Assembly: GCA_963830545.1 (NCBI GenBank)
Contig: CAWHMK010000002.1
Location: forward strand, 31,078 to 95,077
Source: DATGJX01 sp963830545
GTDB taxonomy: Bacteria; Vulcanimicrobiota; Vulcanimicrobiia; Vulcanimicrobiales; Vulcanimicrobiaceae
DNA: 64,000 nt
Reading direction: 5' to 3'
The position numbers and the translations under genes are program-made. Numbering within the stretch: the first letter of the stretch is position 1; each line of letters starts with the position of its first letter. Below the pieces are notes generated by a model. The model searched no databases and had not been told where the DNA came from. It saw only the letters and a program-made list of their open reading frames with translations. This document shows positions 7,486-15,654 of the stretch, piece after piece.

Positions 7486-8871
7486 CTAATGGGTCGGCGG
7501 CGGTGTATTCGGAAAAATGACGTGGGGCGTGATGAGAAAAACGACCTCGTCGCGCGTACGCGTATGCTCGCGGTTCTGAAAGATCTTTCCGAAAACGGGA
7601 ATGTCCGCCAGAAACGGAATTTTCGTCACCGTTTGTGAGTCGATGTCGCGAAGCAGGCCGCCCAGCACGATGGTCTGATTGTCCTTGACGCGCAAGGTCG
7701 AATCGACTTTGCGATTCGCGATCACGGGATACCCGCCGACGAAGCCTTGAATTGCGCTGTACTCCGGATGCATCTCCGCGGTAACGCTCCCATCTGGGCC
7801 GATCGTCGGCGTCAGCCTCAGCTTCACGCCGACGTCGACGAATTGCACTTGCTGCCCGCCCAGCCGGGCATCGTAGTACACGACCGGATACGTTTGCCCG
7901 ATGAGCAAGTCCGCTTCTTTATTGTTGATCGTCACGAGCTTCGGCGTGGCCAGAATTTGCGCGCGGCCTTGGCTCACGAGTGCATTGAGCGTCGCATTCA
8001 CGGCGATGGAGTTGTGGGCGAAGGCGTACGTGGCGGCACCGCTTATGGGCTGGCCGGACAAATCGTAGCCGCCGAACTGCACGCCGACGTTGCTCTGCTC
8101 GTTGATGGGTTCGATGTCCGCCACTCGAACCTCGAATAAGACTTGCGGACTTGGAACGTCCATGCTGCGCAGGAATTGTGCGGCGGAGTGCTGCGTCTCT
8201 TCGTTGCCGCTGACGACGATGGCATTCTGCGCGTCGTCGGCGACGTACGATCCGTCCGGAAGCACCCCTTTGAGCGCCGAATCGACCTCGGATGGTTTGA
8301 GATACCGCAGCTTGTAGACGTGAGCCAAGTTTTCCGAACCGGCGGCGTACGCCGGTTCATCGAGCGCCGCCACCAGTTGTCGTGCGCGCACGATCGTGTC
8401 GGCGTTGCCCGTAACGATCACGCTTGCGGTCCGCCGATCTGCTACGATGACGGTGCCGTCCGGAAGACCCGAAGCGATCTCTTTGGAGACGTCGCCGGGG
8501 CTCGCATGCGAAAGCCGGAGGACAACTGTCTGAGCGCCTTGCGGATCGCCTTGGCCGCCGTAGCGCCGGTTCATCGAATCGCTGCTTCCGATGATGAGAA
8601 TGCCGTTCTCGCGGCGCACTTGCAGGTCGTGGGACTGGACCAGCGCGGTAAGTGCATTCTCGAACGTCACGTCGTGCAGGTGCAAGGTAACCGTTTCGGG
8701 TTTGATTGATGAATCGGCAACGACGTTCGTGCCGGACTGCGCGGCGAGCAGCGCTATGACGTCGGCAAGCTGTGCGTCCTGGACGTCGATGCTGATGCGG
8801 GCACTTTGAGCGCCGCACGGAAGTCGAACGGCAACGAGCAGCGCGGCCACTGCCAAAAGCTTGCGCATCAT
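7486..8871 (-). CDS. pilQ: Secretin, outer-membrane channel of the pilus system (PilQ/GspD family)
   Basis: A 461-residue protein with a signal peptide (MMRKLLAVAALLVAV...CGAQS). Short periplasmic N domains include a secretin N1-like segment (VIVADRRTASVIVTGN) and a second (NAIVVSGNEETQ). The C-terminal secretin domain carries the VPLLGDIPVFGKLF-like box, here IPFLADIPVFGKIFQ, plus TLRVKDNQTIVLGGLL. It forms the outer-membrane gate for pilus passage. It is shorter than Proteobacterial PilQ and lacks AMIN domains. The ATG at 8871 overlaps the preceding stop by ATGA. It is the last gene of the pil operon. Confidence 0.9.
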   Translation of the reverse strand: MMRKLLAVAALLVAVRLPCGAQSARISIDVQDAQLADVIALLAAQSGTNVVADSSIKPETVTLHLHDVTFENALTALVQSHDLQVRRENGILIIGSSDSMNRRYGGQGDPQGAQTVVLRLSHASPGDVSKEIASGLPDGTVIVADRRTASVIVTGNADTIVRARQLVAALDEPAYAAGSENLAHVYKLRYLKPSEVDSALKGVLPDGSYVADDAQNAIVVSGNEETQHSAAQFLRSMDVPSPQVLFEVRVADIEPINEQSNVGVQFGGYDLSGQPISGAATYAFAHNSIAVNATLNALVSQGRAQILATPKLVTINNKEADLLIGQTYPVVYYDARLGGQQVQFVDVGVKLRLTPTIGPDGSVTAEMHPEYSAIQGFVGGYPVIANRKVDSTLRVKDNQTIVLGGLLRDIDSQTVTKIPFLADIPVFGKIFQNREHTRTRDEVVFLITPHVIFPNTPPPTH

Positions 8872-9356
8872 CGACGGGGCACGTCTAAAGCGAGCACTTT
8901 CCCGTTCTGCAGGCGCACCCCGGCGCGGTCTATGGCCAACACACGCTCGCCCCCGATCGTATCGCCGACGCCGATGACGCGAACCTGCGATCCGTCGTCG
9001 ATCAATGCGCGCGGCGATGTGCCGGAAACGATCGCTTTCACCAGCGGATTCAGGGGAACCGTAAAGCCAATCGGCTGTCCTCGCGTTACATGCATTCCGA
9101 CAACCGGAACCGCTGGGTCGGTCTGCGAATACGACGTCGTCTCCGGCACGAACGGATCTCGTGCGACGTTGACCGGCTGCGCCTTCCACGTTGCTGTCAG
9201 TGAAGGCGAGTTGAAACGCTCGTTCAGCACGCTGCGGCGGTCTGCGAGTTCAAACGAAGAACGTCCGGCAAGCGGCGCAAGGCACAGCGGTATCGCGCAC
9301 AGGAACGCAGACAGCTGCAGACAACGCCTGCGCAGCGGATCAGGGAGCGGTCGCAA
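8868..9356 (-). CDS. PilP/GspC-like periplasmic pilus assembly protein
   Basis: About 162 residues. I chose the TTG at 9356 because AAGGAGG sits six bases upstream, giving an N-terminus LRPLPDPLRRRC followed by a hydrophobic segment (LSAFLCAIPLCLAPLAG) that can anchor or export it. The C-terminal half (DPAVPVVGMHVTRGQPIGF...ALIDDGSQVRVIGVGDTIGGERVLAIDRAGVRL, in parts) resembles the homology region of PilP/GspC proteins, which link the inner-membrane complex to the secretin. It overlaps pilO by 17 bases and pilQ by 4. Sequence similarity is weak, so the name rests mainly on position and layout. Confidence 0.65.
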   Translation of the reverse strand: MRPLPDPLRRRCLQLSAFLCAIPLCLAPLAGRSSFELADRRSVLNERFNSPSLTATWKAQPVNVARDPFVPETTSYSQTDPAVPVVGMHVTRGQPIGFTVPLNPLVKAIVSGTSPRALIDDGSQVRVIGVGDTIGGERVLAIDRAGVRLQNGKVLALDVPRR

Positions 9357-9942
9357 CGCGCACCTCCTTATGTGAATCGGTTCGCAATCGGTACAAGGTC
9401 GCGTGAATCGTCGCGTCCAGACGCGGGTCGGAAGCATCTTGGCGGCCTTCTCGGTCGACCATCATCTCTGTGTCCGAAACGTCTATCAACGTCGAATGAT
9501 GCGACAGATCTTCGACCAAGCGCAGCAGACTGCGAAACTTCCCCTGCGCGCGAATGGTCAGCCCGGTAGCGTCCAGTCCCTGGACGGGAAGCGCTCCCGC
9601 CGGCACTGGTTCCACCCCAAGAACGGTAGTTTTCAAACTCGCAGCCGACCTTTGCAGCGCGCCAAGAAAATCCGCGGTCGTCCCCGAGAGCGTGACGTCG
9701 CGAGATATGCGCGCAAGGTCCTCGTCTGCTTGCACTTCGATCTCGTGCAAGCCGGCAGATTCTCGTATGAGCCGCGCATCTGCAAGCGTTTCACGGTACA
9801 GCGTTTCCGTACGCGCGTAGGTCGACGTAATAGCCGCCTGGTAGCGCGATTGCACCAACCAGGATCCGCCGCCCAGCGCGCAGAGCGCAAGTAACCACAC
9901 CGCTCGAACGTCGTCTCCAGCGCGAGGACGCAACCCGAGCAT
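9340..9942 (-). CDS. pilO: PilO-like inner-membrane pilus alignment protein
   Basis: A 200-residue protein with one N-terminal membrane segment (AVWLLALCALGGGSWLV, about residues 14-30), a following helical stretch, and a ferredoxin-like periplasmic domain (LTIRAQGKFRSLLRLVEDLSHHSTLIDVSD). This is the standard PilO architecture. PilO pairs with PilN in the periplasm to align the pilus motor with the secretin. The last base of pilN's stop region abuts its start at 9942. No unusual residues are visible; identity comes from architecture plus position between pilN and the PilP-like gene. Confidence 0.78.
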   Translation of the reverse strand: MLGLRPRAGDDVRAVWLLALCALGGGSWLVQSRYQAAITSTYARTETLYRETLADARLIRESAGLHEIEVQADEDLARISRDVTLSGTTADFLGALQRSAASLKTTVLGVEPVPAGALPVQGLDATGLTIRAQGKFRSLLRLVEDLSHHSTLIDVSDTEMMVDREGRQDASDPRLDATIHATLYRLRTDSHKEVRVATAP

Positions 9943-10499
9943 CAGCGTGCCGCCTCGTCGAGGTGAATCAGATAGTTTATCGACGCGAGTCCCGCCGCGG
10001 GTTTATCCAGAGTGGCATTCACCAATCTCGGACTATGTACGTTTTTCGCGTGCATGAGTCGGTGCATCACCGCGCCCAGCACGATCAGATCCTTGGCCTG
10101 ACCAGAGAGCGCCAGACCATCGTCCTGGTGCGAAATACCGGTCAGCCACGCGTGCGCGGGCAGATCGTTTGCAATCTCGGCCAGCATGCGGGCATCGGCA
10201 TCGCCCGATGCGGCGATGCGCCGAATGCCCCGATCGAGGTTCGCCGCGGCGCGAACACGCTCGTAATAGACATTTTGCGCCGCGAGCGCAGTCTGCGCGC
10301 GATCGTAGCGCAGTTCGTAAACGGCCTGGACGGCCGCGGCCTCGCGCAAACGGCAAGCCTCAATACTCCAGGCCCCGCAGACGATCGTCATTGCGCCGGC
10401 CAGCGCAAAGAGCGCCGCATGAAATCGCTCGGGAATGTGCGCTTCCAGCAAACGGCTCAGAAAAACCGGCCGCGCGGCGTGCAGGTAATCGAAACGCAT
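9942..10499 (-). CDS. pilN: PilN-like inner-membrane pilus assembly protein
   Basis: A 185-residue protein starting MRFDYLHAARP, with a single membrane segment (FHAALFALAGAMTIVCGAW) preceded by a short cytoplasmic tail, then a coiled segment and a ferredoxin-like domain (AWLTGISHQDDGLALSGQAKDLIVLGAVMHRL). The N-terminal tail is where PilN normally contacts PilM. It lacks the exact INLLP motif common in Proteobacteria. It follows pilM by two bases in the same operon. The assignment is supported by order (M-N-O-P-Q) and topology rather than by strong sequence identity. Confidence 0.75.
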   Translation of the reverse strand: MRFDYLHAARPVFLSRLLEAHIPERFHAALFALAGAMTIVCGAWSIEACRLREAAAVQAVYELRYDRAQTALAAQNVYYERVRAAANLDRGIRRIAASGDADARMLAEIANDLPAHAWLTGISHQDDGLALSGQAKDLIVLGAVMHRLMHAKNVHSPRLVNATLDKPAAGLASINYLIHLDEAAR

Positions 10500-10501
10500 C
10501 G

Positions 10502-11452
10502 TCAATTTACACTCCAAAGCGCAAGCCCGGCGGCAAGCGTCCAATCGGGCGCGCTGGAACGAACGACGTCTTCCGGGTACATGCCGCCTCGCAGCGTGTC
10601 GCACACGGGAATTTCGCAATGCGCTCCGGTGGCGAACTCCAGGTCGGCGGCAAGGCCGGTAAGCCTGGCTGCATTTCCTACCAGCGCAACGCGGCTTACG
10701 ATCTGCGTCGTTCTGGCCTGCTGAATCAGCGCACCAATATCCGAGAGCAGCGCGGTTCGCGCCCCTTCACCCCCGCCGGCGGTGCCCAAAATCCGCTTAC
10801 GTTTTTCGGCGGTGCGTTCGTCCAGTGAAAGTTCGCGCTCGATCCCGCGCGTTACGTCGGCGCCTCCGGCGTATGCTTGCAGCGTCACCGGCGCGTGCGC
10901 CGTGAGAACGTGTAAACTCGTGCGCTGGTGGCCGACGTCGACGATCGCGTGGAAGCCGGGAAGAGCTCGCGCCAAAGCGCACGCTTCGTGATCGATCGCC
11001 ACGACCTTCAGCCCTGCCGCGCGGAGAGCGGCTAGGCGGAAAGCGAGAGCCGAGGCCCGAGCGATTCCCAGTGCCCAGAGACCGGCGTTCGGATCGATCG
11101 GATGGACGCGCACGACGCTCTCGTCGGCTGGATAGTCGACGTAACGTGCGGCTTCAAAGCGAGCCGCGCGCTCGCGTTCCATGCTGGTCATCTTCGGAAA
11201 CGTGACCGCCCGGAGGAGCGCGTCGGGTTCTCCAAGTGCGCAGACGCAACGCCGCTGCGCGGTGCCCAGCTCCCGCAATGCGTCTTCGAGGACCGCGGCA
11301 ACGTATTCAGGCTCGCAATTCACGAACGTGGACGAGGCTGCGGCATCTCGAACCACGACACGGCGAATTCTGGCCGCTTCGCCCGCGTACTCCGCCTCGC
11401 ATACGCGAATTCGCGTTGTTCCCAGGTCGATTCCGAGGGGGAGACGGCGCAT
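10502..11452 (-). CDS. pilM: PilM, actin-like cytoplasmic pilus assembly ATPase fold
   Basis: A 316-residue protein beginning MRRLPLGIDLGTTRIRVCE, the phosphate-1 motif of actin/FtsA-like proteins. A second motif, AIVDVGHQRTSLHVL, lies near residue 175 and a third nucleotide-site element, RVALVGNAARLTGLA, is near residue 275. PilM binds ATP and the PilN tail on the cytoplasmic face. The start ATG 11452 is two bases after the prepilin-peptidase stop. It is somewhat shorter than the usual 350 residues but all three motifs are present. Confidence 0.88.
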   Translation of the reverse strand: MRRLPLGIDLGTTRIRVCEAEYAGEAARIRRVVVRDAAASSTFVNCEPEYVAAVLEDALRELGTAQRRCVCALGEPDALLRAVTFPKMTSMERERAARFEAARYVDYPADESVVRVHPIDPNAGLWALGIARASALAFRLAALRAAGLKVVAIDHEACALARALPGFHAIVDVGHQRTSLHVLTAHAPVTLQAYAGGADVTRGIERELSLDERTAEKRKRILGTAGGGEGARTALLSDIGALIQQARTTQIVSRVALVGNAARLTGLAADLEFATGAHCEIPVCDTLRGGMYPEDVVRSSAPDWTLAAGLALWSVN

Positions 11453-11454
11453 CT

Positions 11455-12072
11455 TCACAGCGGTTTGCCGTGGAGCACGACGAGGCTCATCCCTGCTGCC
11501 AAGTATGGTGCGAATCGTATCTCCGTTTCGCGGGTTGCTCTGCGGCTCGCCAACAGATACGACGCATACACGCCGCCGATGACGAACGCGATGCCGATAG
11601 CCTCCATCCCGGGCAGCGCGCCTGCCGCGCCGCCGATGCAGCATCCGAGTTTGACGTCGCCTAGCCCGATTCCGCGCCCGCGAGTAATCGCGTACAGCGC
11701 CGCAAGGACGCCGCCGCCCGAAGCCGCCCCCACGGCGAATCCTTGCGCATCGTGCGCGAAAAGCGACACGGCGAGCATCGCGAGCACGCTGGGAAGCGTG
11801 ACGGCGTCAAAGACGTATCCGCACGCGACGTCGCACGCGGCACCCACGACCACGGCACCGAACCCGGCGATCAGCAGTGCTTCCGCGAGGGAATTCGGCG
11901 TCACGAGCACAGCGATGCAGCCGATGACCGTTCCGGCGAGCAATATCGCAAGTCGCATCCCGCGAAACACGGAGAAATGCAATCCATACTGCCTGCCCGC
12001 AATAACGCCGGCCGTCACGTAGACGCCGTTTGCGATTAGGACGCAGGAGAGGAGCAATGCCGTGTGCGTCAC
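11455..12072 (-). CDS. Prepilin peptidase, A24 family without the methylase domain
   Basis: A 205-residue membrane protein starting at GTG 12072, which overlaps the TPR gene's stop (GTGA). The two catalytic aspartates expected of A24 peptidases are visible in VFDAVTLPSV (near residue 89) and GIGLGDVKLG (near 139). About six membrane segments surround them. The N-terminal zinc/methyltransferase domain with its CxxC pairs, present in PilD, is absent, so it resembles TadV/CpaA or the peptidase core only. It would cleave the pilin of this operon before the Phe. Whether another enzyme N-methylates the pilin is unknown. Confidence 0.82.
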   Translation of the reverse strand: MTHTALLLSCVLIANGVYVTAGVIAGRQYGLHFSVFRGMRLAILLAGTVIGCIAVLVTPNSLAEALLIAGFGAVVVGAACDVACGYVFDAVTLPSVLAMLAVSLFAHDAQGFAVGAASGGGVLAALYAITRGRGIGLGDVKLGCCIGGAAGALPGMEAIGIAFVIGGVYASYLLASRRATRETEIRFAPYLAAGMSLVVLHGKPL

Positions 12073-12608
12073 GTACGCCGGTCCTTCAATGCAATCAAGG
12101 CGGGAACGTAGTGGGGCCGCATCCGTAGCGCTGCTCGCCACAAGGCAACAGCTGCCGCATGCCGTCCCTGCCGCTCGGCAGCCCACCCGGCGAAGACGTA
12201 ATTTTCCGACGAATTTGTAACACGTGCAGAGCGCTCGAAGTCGGCCTGCGCGAGCGCGTACCGTCGCGCGTGCAGATAGCATAAAGCGCGATCCGCGAGG
12301 AGCAGTGCATCGTTTTGATTCACGTCCAGATAGCGCGTCGCGACGGCAATCGCATGTTCGAGCGCGTGTGGCGAACGCGACTGCATGCTGACGAAAACGT
12401 AACGATCTGCTGCAACTTGCGCACCGGGAAAAATGGACAGCGCGCGACGGTACCGTTCGAGCGCCTGCAGAACGCTTCCGCGGTACAGGTACTCGTCTCC
12501 GCGCACGACGAGCGCCTCGGCTATTTCGCGTCGAAACATCAGTGCGGCGACACACAAGGAGACGATCGCGATCCCGAGACGCCGGCCGCGCGAAAACTCG
12601 CGGTTCAT
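12069..12608 (-). CDS. TPR-repeat membrane-anchored protein in the pil operon
   Basis: A 179-residue protein with one N-terminal membrane segment (RLGIAIVSLCVAALMF) followed by four or five tetratricopeptide-like helical pairs. Examples are RGDEYLYRGSVLQALERYRRAL, ALLLADRALCYLHARRYALAQADF and YVFAGWAAERQGRHAAAVALWRAAL. Its place between ccdA and the prepilin peptidase, with 4-base overlaps on both sides, suggests a scaffold role comparable to PilF/PilW in secretin or pilus assembly. PilF is a lipoprotein, while this one has a signal anchor and no lipobox. Its function is inferred from context. Confidence 0.7.
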   Translation of the reverse strand: MNREFSRGRRLGIAIVSLCVAALMFRREIAEALVVRGDEYLYRGSVLQALERYRRALSIFPGAQVAADRYVFVSMQSRSPHALEHAIAVATRYLDVNQNDALLLADRALCYLHARRYALAQADFERSARVTNSSENYVFAGWAAERQGRHAAAVALWRAALRMRPHYVPALIALKDRRT

Positions 12609-13264
12609 GCGAGCACCGCATAGTAGCCGGATAGCGCGAGCATCAGCGTCGCGCTCACGACCCCGGCGGCTTGAGCCACTGCGCGCCGCTGCAGCAACAT
12701 AGTCGTGGCGTTCACACCGAAAGCAGCTGCCGCGATCGGCAATGCATGACCGAGCGAGAAGCAGGCAAGTATCGCGCTTCCGTAGGCGATGCTGCCGCTG
12801 GCAGAGGTGTATGCGAGAATGCCGAGCACGAGAGGCGTGCAGCATGGAGAAACGACGAGCGCAAACGACGCGCCGAGCAGCAACGAACCGCCGGCACCGA
12901 CGTTTTTGCAGCGCTGCAGATGGCCGCACGCTTCGGGTTCTCGCCAAAGCGTCACGAGGCCACCCGCCGCAAGGGCAGCCGCAACGAGGATGTAAATGAA
13001 CGCCGAATATTTGCCCGCCGCGCTCAAAAGCGTCGACAGCACGCCGAACGCAGCATACGTCAGCGTCAAACCGGTAATAAAAAAGAACGCAAGGGAACGC
13101 GCTTGCGCGGGAGTTTTCCCCGCGGTTAATCCGGCGATCGCGATAAACCGCGGCGCGACGCACGGACCGAGGCTCGAGAGTGCGCCGGCGGAAAACGCGA
13201 GCGGCGCCGCATAGACACTGCGGCTGCTGACTGCGGCGAGCCCCTGTGCGATCGGGTCGAACAC
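12605..13264 (-). CDS. CcdA/DsbD-like membrane thiol-reductant transporter
   Basis: A 219-residue protein with six membrane segments typical of CcdA. The first conserved site is LGPCVAP (near residue 35) and the second is VSPCCTPLVLG (near 141), giving the paired transmembrane cysteines that pass reducing equivalents from cytoplasmic thioredoxin to the periplasm. Usually it serves cytochrome c maturation or disulfide isomerisation. Here it is inside the pilus operon, two bases from the pilin stop. It may therefore reduce or isomerise disulfides in pilins or secretin partners, as proposed for DNA-uptake systems. That role is inference. Confidence 0.82.
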   Translation of the reverse strand: MFDPIAQGLAAVSSRSVYAAPLAFSAGALSSLGPCVAPRFIAIAGLTAGKTPAQARSLAFFFITGLTLTYAAFGVLSTLLSAAGKYSAFIYILVAAALAAGGLVTLWREPEACGHLQRCKNVGAGGSLLLGASFALVVSPCCTPLVLGILAYTSASGSIAYGSAILACFSLGHALPIAAAAFGVNATTMLLQRRAVAQAAGVVSATLMLALSGYYAVLA

Positions 13265-13265
13265 G

Positions 13266-13736
13266 TCAGTTCCCCTGGCCCGACGCGGTCGTCATGCCCC
13301 CGGAATTATCGTATTTGATCGTCGTGTTCGCGGTAACCCCGGCCGGCTCGATCGACTTGAGCGTAGCGGGATCGTGCGTGCCTGGGCACCAGATCTGATA
13401 GGACCAGACCCCGGAGGAGTCTTCTTGCGCCGTCACTTCGTCACTCCCGGACCCGGCGGGGTCGACGGGATTTTGATTCCCCATGTACGTTGCCAAACCA
13501 GCGATCGCGTTTACGGGTGTCTGCGAAGCGATAGGGTAGGCTTCGTTGTCGGTGTAATACAATTCCATCGCGGTAGCGATCGTCTTCATGTTGCTCATGC
13601 AGGCCGATGTCGCCGCCTGCGCTCGAGCGTGCGTGAAATTCGGAATCAGTATCGCTGCGAGAATCGCAATGATCGCGACGACGACCATCATCTCCAACAG
13701 CGTAAAACCGCGCTGAGCTTTCATCGATTGCTGCAT
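13266..13736 (-). CDS. Type IV pilin (major or minor), class with GFTLLE cleavage site
   Basis: A 156-residue prepilin with leader MQQSMKAQRG, cleavage between Gly and Phe, then FTLLEMMVVVAIIAILAAIL, the hydrophobic helix with Glu at +5. The globular part has cysteines in SACMSNMKTIATA and IWCPGTHDP that could form a disulfide. It is the only pilin in the window and could be the major subunit. The 26-base gap upstream is the largest in the operon apart from its leader, so an internal promoter is possible. The prepilin peptidase lies two genes downstream. Confidence 0.93.
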   Translation of the reverse strand: MQQSMKAQRGFTLLEMMVVVAIIAILAAILIPNFTHARAQAATSACMSNMKTIATAMELYYTDNEAYPIASQTPVNAIAGLATYMGNQNPVDPAGSGSDEVTAQEDSSGVWSYQIWCPGTHDPATLKSIEPAGVTANTTIKYDNSGGMTTASGQGN

Positions 13737-13762
13737 GGTGCCTCCGAATCGTCAGTGCCCGT

Positions 13763-14434
13763 TCAAGCAGTCTTGGGGACCCAAACAGGTTGCATCTTTC
13801 GAAGAGCGGCTTTGTGCAACCGCGAAATGTGGCGGCGGGAATATCCCATGCGTTGCGAGAGCTCGGCTTGGCTGTAGCCGTTGCCGTAAAGCGCCAAGAT
13901 AATCGTCCGCTCCGTCTGCGTGAGGCACGCCAGGGCCGCCTGAGCCATCAACCGGTCCTCACGCTCCTCCAGCGTGTAACTGTACGGGCCTAGTTCGTGC
14001 GGTTGCAACCGGTCGAGCGATTCAGGCACGGCTTGAGCGCGATAACGGGAAAGATCCTCGACCTCCCGAAGCGTGAGCTGCAAACGGTCTGCAACTTCAT
14101 ACATGCTCGGTTCTCGATGAAGTTCTGCGACCAAACGGTCGTGCATAACCTGATAGCGGCGGTCCAAGTCGCGAAGCCGCCGCGGTGCCCGCACCAGTCG
14201 TTCGTGGTCGCGAACGTAATGCATCAGTTCGCCGACGACGAATAGCCATGCGAACGCCTCGAACGGCGTTCCCGGCCCCTCGTCGAAACGATCGCAGGCT
14301 TTGATGAGGCCGATCGCCGCAATCTGCTCGAGATCGGCGCGATCCGCTCCACGCCGGCAGAATTTTCGCGCGCCCCGAGCGCAGAGGTACTGATATTCTT
14401 CGAAAAGCCGGTCCCGGTTCTCTCGTGCAATCAT
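13763..14434 (-). CDS. Sigma-70 family factor encoded inside the pilus operon
   Basis: A 223-residue group 3-type sigma factor. Region 2 contains DLEQIAAIGLIKACDRFDEG and FEAFAWLFVVGELMHYVRDH, region 3 contains REPSMYEVADRLQLTLREVED, and region 4 holds a helix-turn-helix LTQTERTIILALYGNGYSQAELSQRMGYSRRHISRLHKAAL (split over residues 168-208). The order is that of SigF/SigB/FliA-type factors. Its ATG overlaps the pilC stop (ATGA). It could drive pilin or competence genes as a feedback regulator. No anti-sigma gene is adjacent. Target promoters are unknown. Confidence 0.88.
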   Translation of the reverse strand: MIARENRDRLFEEYQYLCARGARKFCRRGADRADLEQIAAIGLIKACDRFDEGPGTPFEAFAWLFVVGELMHYVRDHERLVRAPRRLRDLDRRYQVMHDRLVAELHREPSMYEVADRLQLTLREVEDLSRYRAQAVPESLDRLQPHELGPYSYTLEEREDRLMAQAALACLTQTERTIILALYGNGYSQAELSQRMGYSRRHISRLHKAALRKMQPVWVPKTA

Positions 14435-15652
14435 TTCATATTTCCAATCAGGGTGTAGAGTGGGATGAAAATAGCCGCGACGATAAAGCCGACGGCACCT
14501 CCGAGCAGTACGATCATCGCTGGTTCCAGCAGCGATCCAAGCGCACTGAGTAGCGTCTCGACGTCGAGATCGTAGTAATCGGCAACGCGCAGCAGCATAG
14601 CGTCCAGCTCGCCCGTTTCTTCGCCGACGCGAATCATTTGAACGAACATGGGCTCGTATAACCCGGATTGCGCAAGCGGCTCGGAAACGGAAGATCCTTC
14701 GCCGAGCGCGTCACGCAACTCGGCCATGCTTCGCCGCAGTGCCGCGCTGCCAAGCCCGCCGCCGACGACGCCGAGTGCTTCTACCAAGCCGACTCCCGAG
14801 CGCAGAAGCGTGCCGAGCGTCCTCGCAAGGCGAGCGACGTTCGCCTTTTTCGCAATCGCGCCGGCAAACGGCAACGAGAGCGTCACCGCCTCGATTGCCG
14901 CACTTCCGCGCCGATCGTTTCGCATCGTTGCGAAAGCAGCCACCGCCGCCAGCGAACAGACTGCCGTACAAATCCACACGGCAGGGGAACTCAGTGCCGT
15001 GCCCGCTTCGATGAGCGCGGCGGTGATCGGCGGCAGCGGAACGCGCATCTCCGCGTACATGCCGCGAAACATCGGAACGATCGTGGTCAGCAAGAAGATG
15101 ACGAGCGCACCTGCCGCGCACGCAACGGAGGCGGGATATGCGAGCGCAGCAACCACGCGTTTGCGAATGGCGCGATCGCGTTCCAGTAACGTCGCTATGC
15201 GTTCCAGGACCTCCTCGAGAATGCCGCCGAGGCTCGCCGGCTCTGACCATGGCAACGAAGGATTGCGAGAACGCTTTCGGATGCCGCGCCATCGCCTCGC
15301 TTAGCGGAAGCCCGTTTTCGATGTCGCTGAGGACGAAGCACAAAGACTCGCGCAGCCGCGAATCAGTGCATGCCTCGATCGAGACCTCGAGCGAGCGCCT
15401 CAGCGGCACTCCGGCGCCGGCCATCGTAGCGACGGACCGGAAAAAGGTCACGAGACTTTTTTGCGAAGCGGTGCCTGCATGCAGGAGCGCTGTTGCCCGC
15501 CCGCGCGCGCTCGCAGCGTGCTCGAACGAGGTGACGTACAGCGCCCGCGTCCGTAAACCGGCAAGGGCGGCCGAGGCAGAGCCTGCTTGGATGGTGCCGC
15601 GAACGAACGCGCCCTGCATCGTGCGCGCGGTGTAGTAGTACGTCCAGTCCAC
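14431..15652 (-). CDS. pilC: PilC/GspF inner-membrane platform protein (single-base frameshift near 15232)
   Basis: Residues 1 to about 140 read in one frame (LVTFFRSVATMAGAGVPLRRSLE, then SFVAMVRAGE) and the rest in the +1 frame (LGGILEEVLERIATLLERD to the stop). Skipping one base at about 15232 yields GE-LGGILEEVLERIA, exactly the GspF consensus, and a 406-residue protein. Two GspF domains with three membrane segments (for example ALVIFLLTTIVPMF and AMIVLLGGAVGFIVAAIFIPLY in part) are then complete. It anchors the PilB/PilT motors. The stop overlaps the sigma-factor start. The break is probably a sequencing error. Confidence 0.85.
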
Positions 15653-15654
15653 TG

